Origin: DATKDU01 sp035512595
GTDB lineage: Bacteria; Planctomycetota; Planctomycetia; Pirellulales; Pirellulaceae
Length of the DNA stretch: 14,695 nucleotides
Assembly: GCA_035512595.1 (NCBI GenBank)
Contig: DATKDU010000394.1
Location: 1-14,695, forward strand
Direction: 5' to 3'
In this document: positions 11,934-14,695 of the stretch, one piece after another
Layout: each line of letters opens with the position of its first letter
Numbering within the stretch: position 1 is the stretch's first letter
The notes under the pieces: generated by a model
What the model saw: the letters and a program-made list of their open reading frames with translations, nothing else
What the model was told of the DNA's origin: nothing
Databases searched by the model: none
Program-made: the position numbers and the translations under genes

Positions 11934-13829
11934 CTAAATCGGCACTCCATTCCACCGCACGAACGCCTCCATCGCAAAATACTCCGGCAGGCCGACCTTG
12001 TTGTAGGCGTCGGCAGTCCCCGTATTGCGGTCTTCGGCGCGCTGCCAGAATTCGCGCGGATCGGAGCCGGGGAAGAGGGCCTCGTCCTTCTGGCTCTGGT
12101 GCATGAAGATCGCTTTCCGCTTGATCAGAATGTCGCTCGGCGACAGCGGCACGGCCAACTCGATCTCGTGCAGGTCGTACTCCTGCCATGCCCCGCGGTA
12201 GAGGAGCGTCTCGGGGCGAGTGCCACCAGCGGATTCGATGTCGAGCAGCGCCCGGAAAATCGCCTGGGCACAGACGCGGTGAGTGCCGTGCGGATCGGAC
12301 AGGTCGCCGGCCATGTAGATCTGCTGCGGCTGCACCTGCTCGATAAGTTGCCGGATGATCGCGACGTCTTCCTGGCTGATCGGCTTCTTTTCGATCGTGC
12401 CGGTGCGATAGAACGGCAGGTCGAGAAAGTGGCAGTTCTCCTCGCGTACGCCGACCTTGCTCGCCCCAGCCCGTGCCTCCCCCCAGCGGATCAGCCCCTT
12501 GATGTTCCGCACGCACTCGATGTCGGGCTGACCCGGCTGCTTGCTGGAGAGCGAATCGAGCACCGCCTCCTCGACGTGCTTGCTCCGCTCCTGGTCGATG
12601 CCGAACAGCCGGTTGTACTCGGTGACGATGTCGGCAATTCTCGCCGCGTCGTGGTCGAAGACGGCGATGTTGCCGCTGGTCATGTAGGCGATATGCACCT
12701 CGTGGCCGTCCTCAGCCAGGCGGATCAGCGTCCCTCCCATGCTGATCACGTCGTCGTCGGGGTGCGGGCTGAAGCAAATGATCCGCTTTCGGTCCTTGCC
12801 GGCCGGGTGGTACTGGATCGTCTCCATCAGCCAGCGGAAAACGCGGTGGGCGATTGTCTGCGCCGGGCCGTGGTGCCGCAGGAGCTGATGGAGGTTGTGC
12901 TGGCGAAAGTCGTCGTCGGTCAACTTGAGAAGGGCCTTGTTGGTCCGCTCGCAGAGCCAGATGCAGGCCCGTTTGATGAGCGCGTCGGTGAACTCGGCGG
13001 TTCCGAGGAGCCACGGCGTCTCCATCGCCGTCAGCCGCGCGCCGGCCGCCGAATCGACCAGCACCGTCGCGTCGGCATGTTCCTGGAGGAAGCTGGCGGG
13101 CACGCGCGGCGTGACCTGACCCTCGCACGTCTCGCGGATGATCTCCGCCTTGTGCTCCCCCAGGGCTAAGAGCAGGATCTTGCGAGCCTCGAAGATGGTC
13201 CCTAGCCCCATCGTGATCGCCTGGCTGGGAACGTTCCATTCACCGAAAAATTCGCTAGCTGCGCCCCGCCGCGTCATCGGATCGAGGGTGCAAAGCCGCG
13301 TGCGACCATTGCGAATGCTGAACGGCTCGTTGAAGCCGATGTGTCCATTGCGGCCGATTCCCAGCAATAGCAGGTCAATGCCGCCGGCCCGCTCGATCTC
13401 CAGCTCAAACTCGCGGCAGTAGGCATCGACCCGGTCGGCGGGGACGGTGCCGTCGGGGATGTGGATGTTCTCCGGGCGGATATTGACGTGGCGGAAGAAC
13501 TGCTCGTGCATCTGCCGGGCGAAGCTTTGCGGGGCGTCCTTGGCCAGGCCGAAGTATTCGTCCAGGTTGAAGGTGATGACGTGCGAGAAATCGAGCCCTT
13601 CTTCGCGGTGCATCCGGGCCAGCTCGCGATAGACGCCGACGGGGGATGAACCAGTCGGCAGTCCCAGGACCGCATGCTGCGACAGGGCACTCCGCTCCCG
13701 GATCACGCCGGCCACCAGACGGGCGACGTGGCGGGCCAGTTCGTCGGGGGTGTCGAAGACGCAGGTGGGTAGGCTGGTGCCAGCGGCGCGGCGGGCTTTG
13801 GCGGCAGGGGTGGCAATCGTGGCGGTCAT
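11934..13829 (-). CDS. nagB: Glucosamine-6-phosphate deaminase fused to a PIG-L (LmbE) deacetylase domain
   Basis: A 631-residue cytoplasmic fusion. Residues ~25-275 are a NagB domain, which converts glucosamine-6-phosphate to fructose-6-phosphate and ammonia. It shows LGLPTGSSPVGVY (55-67), FNLDEYFGL with Asp90, and GIGRNGHIGFNEP with His163 and Glu168. Residues ~348-530 are a PIG-L/LmbE domain with the zinc motif SPHPDDD (354-360) and the second metal site DPHGTH (His514, His517); such enzymes remove N-acetyl groups from GlcNAc derivatives. The two-domain layout is shared with long NagB-like proteins of Bacteroidetes and planctomycetes. Deacetylation followed by deamination on one chain is a reasonable inference but is not shown by the sequence. 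No Shine-Dalgarno is visible; a promoter candidate lies at 13873-13902. The gene symbol applies to the first domain only. Confidence 0.88.
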   Translation of the reverse strand: MTATIATPAAKARRAAGTSLPTCVFDTPDELARHVARLVAGVIRERSALSQHAVLGLPTGSSPVGVYRELARMHREEGLDFSHVITFNLDEYFGLAKDAPQSFARQMHEQFFRHVNIRPENIHIPDGTVPADRVDAYCREFELEIERAGGIDLLLLGIGRNGHIGFNEPFSIRNGRTRLCTLDPMTRRGAASEFFGEWNVPSQAITMGLGTIFEARKILLLALGEHKAEIIRETCEGQVTPRVPASFLQEHADATVLVDSAAGARLTAMETPWLLGTAEFTDALIKRACIWLCERTNKALLKLTDDDFRQHNLHQLLRHHGPAQTIAHRVFRWLMETIQYHPAGKDRKRIICFSPHPDDDVISMGGTLIRLAEDGHEVHIAYMTSGNIAVFDHDAARIADIVTEYNRLFGIDQERSKHVEEAVLDSLSSKQPGQPDIECVRNIKGLIRWGEARAGASKVGVREENCHFLDLPFYRTGTIEKKPISQEDVAIIRQLIEQVQPQQIYMAGDLSDPHGTHRVCAQAIFRALLDIESAGGTRPETLLYRGAWQEYDLHEIELAVPLSPSDILIKRKAIFMHQSQKDEALFPGSDPREFWQRAEDRNTGTADAYNKVGLPEYFAMEAFVRWNGVPI

Positions 13830-13872
13830 TAGCTTGGGCGGAGGCTGACTTGAGAAAGAACGGACTGCATCT

Positions 13873-13902
13873 AGTATCGTCGGAGCAGGGGCATCCTTTC
13901 AA
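13873..13902 (-). promoter_or_regulatory. Candidate promoter of the NagB fusion gene
   Basis: On the minus strand TTGAAA (13897-13902; 5 of 6 to the -35 consensus) and GATACT (13873-13878; 4 of 6 to the -10 consensus) are 18 bp apart. Transcription would begin near 13866, about 37 nt before the ATG at 13829. Confidence 0.4.
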
Positions 13903-13939
13903 CCTGTCCGTGGGGCAGGGACGGGGCCGGGGTCGGAGG

Positions 13940-14022
13940 TTCACAAGCCCGACGCGCCAGCGAGGGGAACGGCCGTTCGGCGAGTGGATACCTGTCTCTC
14001 GCTTGCGCGTCGGGCTTGTGAA
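13940..14022. repeat. 25-bp inverted repeat with inner palindrome
   Basis: The arm TTCACAAGCCCGACGCG... (13940-13964) and its complement ending ...GGGCTTGTGAA (13998-14022) match at 24 of 25 positions. The 33-bp centre contains the palindrome GAACGGCCGTTC. Resembles a REP or miniature-element hairpin. Confidence 0.7.
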
Positions 14023-14100
14023 ATCTCAGGCCCTCCTTCCTGGCTCCTGATCCCCTGGCCCCCCTCCACACAACGGGCAAAGGGGGGGATGAGTTTTCGC

Positions 14101-14193
14101 ACTTACGTCGCGGCAATTGGTCGCAGCCGGAACGTAATCTCTTGTATACAGTGCACTTCGACCCGCGCCGCGGAGCACCTCCGCGCCGTAAGT
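14101..14193. repeat. 93-bp hairpin element, copy 1
   Basis: Starts with ACTTACG and ends with CGTAAGT. The terminal inverted repeat extends to 13 bp (12 pair; inner bases TCGCGG against CCGCGC). The centre, ACGTAATCTCTTGTATACA (14132-14150), closely matches the centre of copy 2. An inner stem GGTCG/CGACC is also possible. See copy 2 at 14301. Confidence 0.65.
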
Positions 14194-14300
14194 CGCTCCA
14201 GACAGAATGTCTGAATACAACGCCCCCACCGGGGGGTCGAGCCAGGGAGTCCAGCATCTGTCCCCAGATCGCTCGCATCAAACTGTGGCCCCCAATGCGG

Positions 14301-14393
14301 ACTTACGGCAATCCGGTGGTCGGCGGTCGCGATGTAACCTTTTGCATGCATTCGATTTGCGAGCGGACGGTTTCTCCCGCGATTGCCGTAAGT
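14301..14393. repeat. 93-bp hairpin element, copy 2
   Basis: Same length as copy 1 and exactly 200 bp from it. Termini ACTTACGGCAATC and GATTGCCGTAAGT form a perfect 13-bp stem. The centre ATGTAACCTTTTGCATGCA (14332-14350) includes the small hairpin ATGTAA/TTGCAT. Similarity to copy 1 continues about 12 bp past the right end (TCRCTCC). Confidence 0.65.
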
Positions 14394-14589
14394 CACTCCC
14401 GAGGCCTCGCCCGCGCTAGCGCGTTAACAAGGGACCACAATAGCTACACAGGGGGGGCATTGGCACCGTCTCCTGTCGCCGCGAAAGATCGCAGCCGGGA
14501 TTTGAACCGCAAGTAGAGTCGAGAACTGGCGCGGTGTTTTAGGTGGCAGTTTGGATTCCCTGGTGCTCGCTCTTTCGTTTGCGAGTGTC

Positions 14590-14695
14590 ACAGTATCGCC
14601 ACCATGCTCCGTTTCCACTTCCCGCTCATCGAACCGGACAGGCGGATTTCCCGCATCCGGCTCTCGGACATGGGTTCTCACGCGTTTCGCCCACG
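14590..14695 (-). mobile_element. Group II intron, 3' part (runs off right edge)
   Basis: On the minus strand the right edge reads into a domain V hairpin (14631-14663, listed separately) preceded by GTGAGAACCCATGTCCGA, as is usual at the end of domain IV after a maturase gene. The intron-encoded reverse transcriptase would lie outside the window. Domain VI and the exact 3' splice site could not be placed, so the lower boundary at 14590 is approximate. Confidence 0.6.
14631..14663 (-). ncRNA. Group II intron domain V
   Basis: The minus strand gives GAGCCGGA and TCCGGTTC as an 8-bp lower stem with the catalytic AGC triad in its 5' strand, a bulge opposite CTG, an upper stem GCGG/CCGC and a GAAA-type loop. 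Stem, triad and loop match the conserved ~34-nt domain V that forms the intron active site. Confidence 0.75.

Larger units (their letters stand above)
13830..14630. other. Non-coding stretch with structured repeats
   Basis: About 800 bp without a convincing protein gene: open frames here lack family motifs, signal sequences and ribosome sites. It carries the NagB promoter candidate, a 25-bp inverted repeat (13940-14022), two 93-bp hairpin elements (14101-14193 and 14301-14393) and, toward the right edge, sequence that may belong to the 3' part of a group II intron. Confidence 0.5.

Noticed and set aside
12099..13169. 356-codon plus-strand open frame opposite the NagB fusion
   Set aside because: Antisense shadow of a well-supported gene with full motifs on the minus strand.
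13646..14050. 134-codon plus-strand frame across the NagB start and inverted repeat
   Set aside because: Overlaps the NagB N-terminus antisense and the inverted repeat; no ribosome site or motif.
14101..14393. True integron attC sites
   Set aside because: The required GTTRRRY/RYYYAAC core is not present at the ends, and no integrase is visible. Kept only as an alternative for the 93-bp elements.
14491..14513. Minus-strand GCGGTTCAAATCCCGG resembling a tRNA T-arm
   Set aside because: The stem has a C-C clash and no anticodon or acceptor stem fits around it.
14424..14681. 85-codon minus-strand open frame (MRTHVREPDAGNPPV...)
   Set aside because: It is a translation of the group II intron domain V region, not a protein gene.

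Overview
The window looks like a Planctomycetota chromosome, most probably of the Pirellulales. The reasons are a PVC-type membrane-bound dehydrogenase/propeller protein, an exported formylglycine sulfatase beside a PhoD-like phosphatase, a cytoplasmic WD40 propeller, a NagB/PIG-L fusion, high G+C, tRNA genes without an encoded CCA end, and many short palindromic and 7-bp intergenic repeats. The assignment rests on gene content and repeat style, not on a database search.

Layout. Positions 1-1182 (minus) hold the N-terminal 394 codons of an exported PVC-type propeller protein that runs off the left edge. A 167-bp divergent spacer follows. Next is a plus-strand run of exported or envelope proteins: a PhoD-like phosphatase (1350-2780), a sulfatase (from 2782) broken by one in-frame TAG at 3859-3861 with its C-terminal third still readable to 4278, a one-helix membrane protein (4289-4801), a small secreted LRR-like protein (4849-5214) and a complete seven-blade WD40 protein (5219-6106). 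An intrinsic terminator at 6428-6457 separates this block from the tRNA array.

Positions 6475-8281 carry an array of 14 tRNA genes, all on the plus strand: Phe, Lys, Asn, Gln, Val, Asp, Met-like, Thr, Ala, Ser, His, Trp, Arg(CCG), Arg(GCG). Many depart from the canonical tRNA core: position 8 is not U in seven of them, U33 is replaced in one, and the elbow is lost in one. Several share the same anticodon-arm scaffold with different anticodons. The gaps between them are filled with two repeat types: tandem heptanucleotides of differing sequence, and REP-like palindromes. I consider this array the most unusual part of the window.

Positions 8367-11696 (minus) encode an ABC exporter of the MacB/FtsX/YbbA-YbbP type (ATPase, then an 847-residue permease). 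Positions 11934-13829 (minus) encode a NagB-PIG-L fusion that could join amino-sugar deacetylation to deamination. Heptamer repeats sit at or inside the 3' end of all three of these minus-strand genes and even encode the last residues of the ATPase. The sulfatase, phosphatase and NagB fusion together fit a polysaccharide-degrading, amino-sugar-using lifestyle (inference).

The right end (13830-14695) has no convincing protein gene. It contains a 25-bp inverted repeat, two related 93-bp hairpin elements exactly 200 bp apart whose stems covary, and at the edge the domain V hairpin of a minus-strand group II intron whose body lies outside the window.
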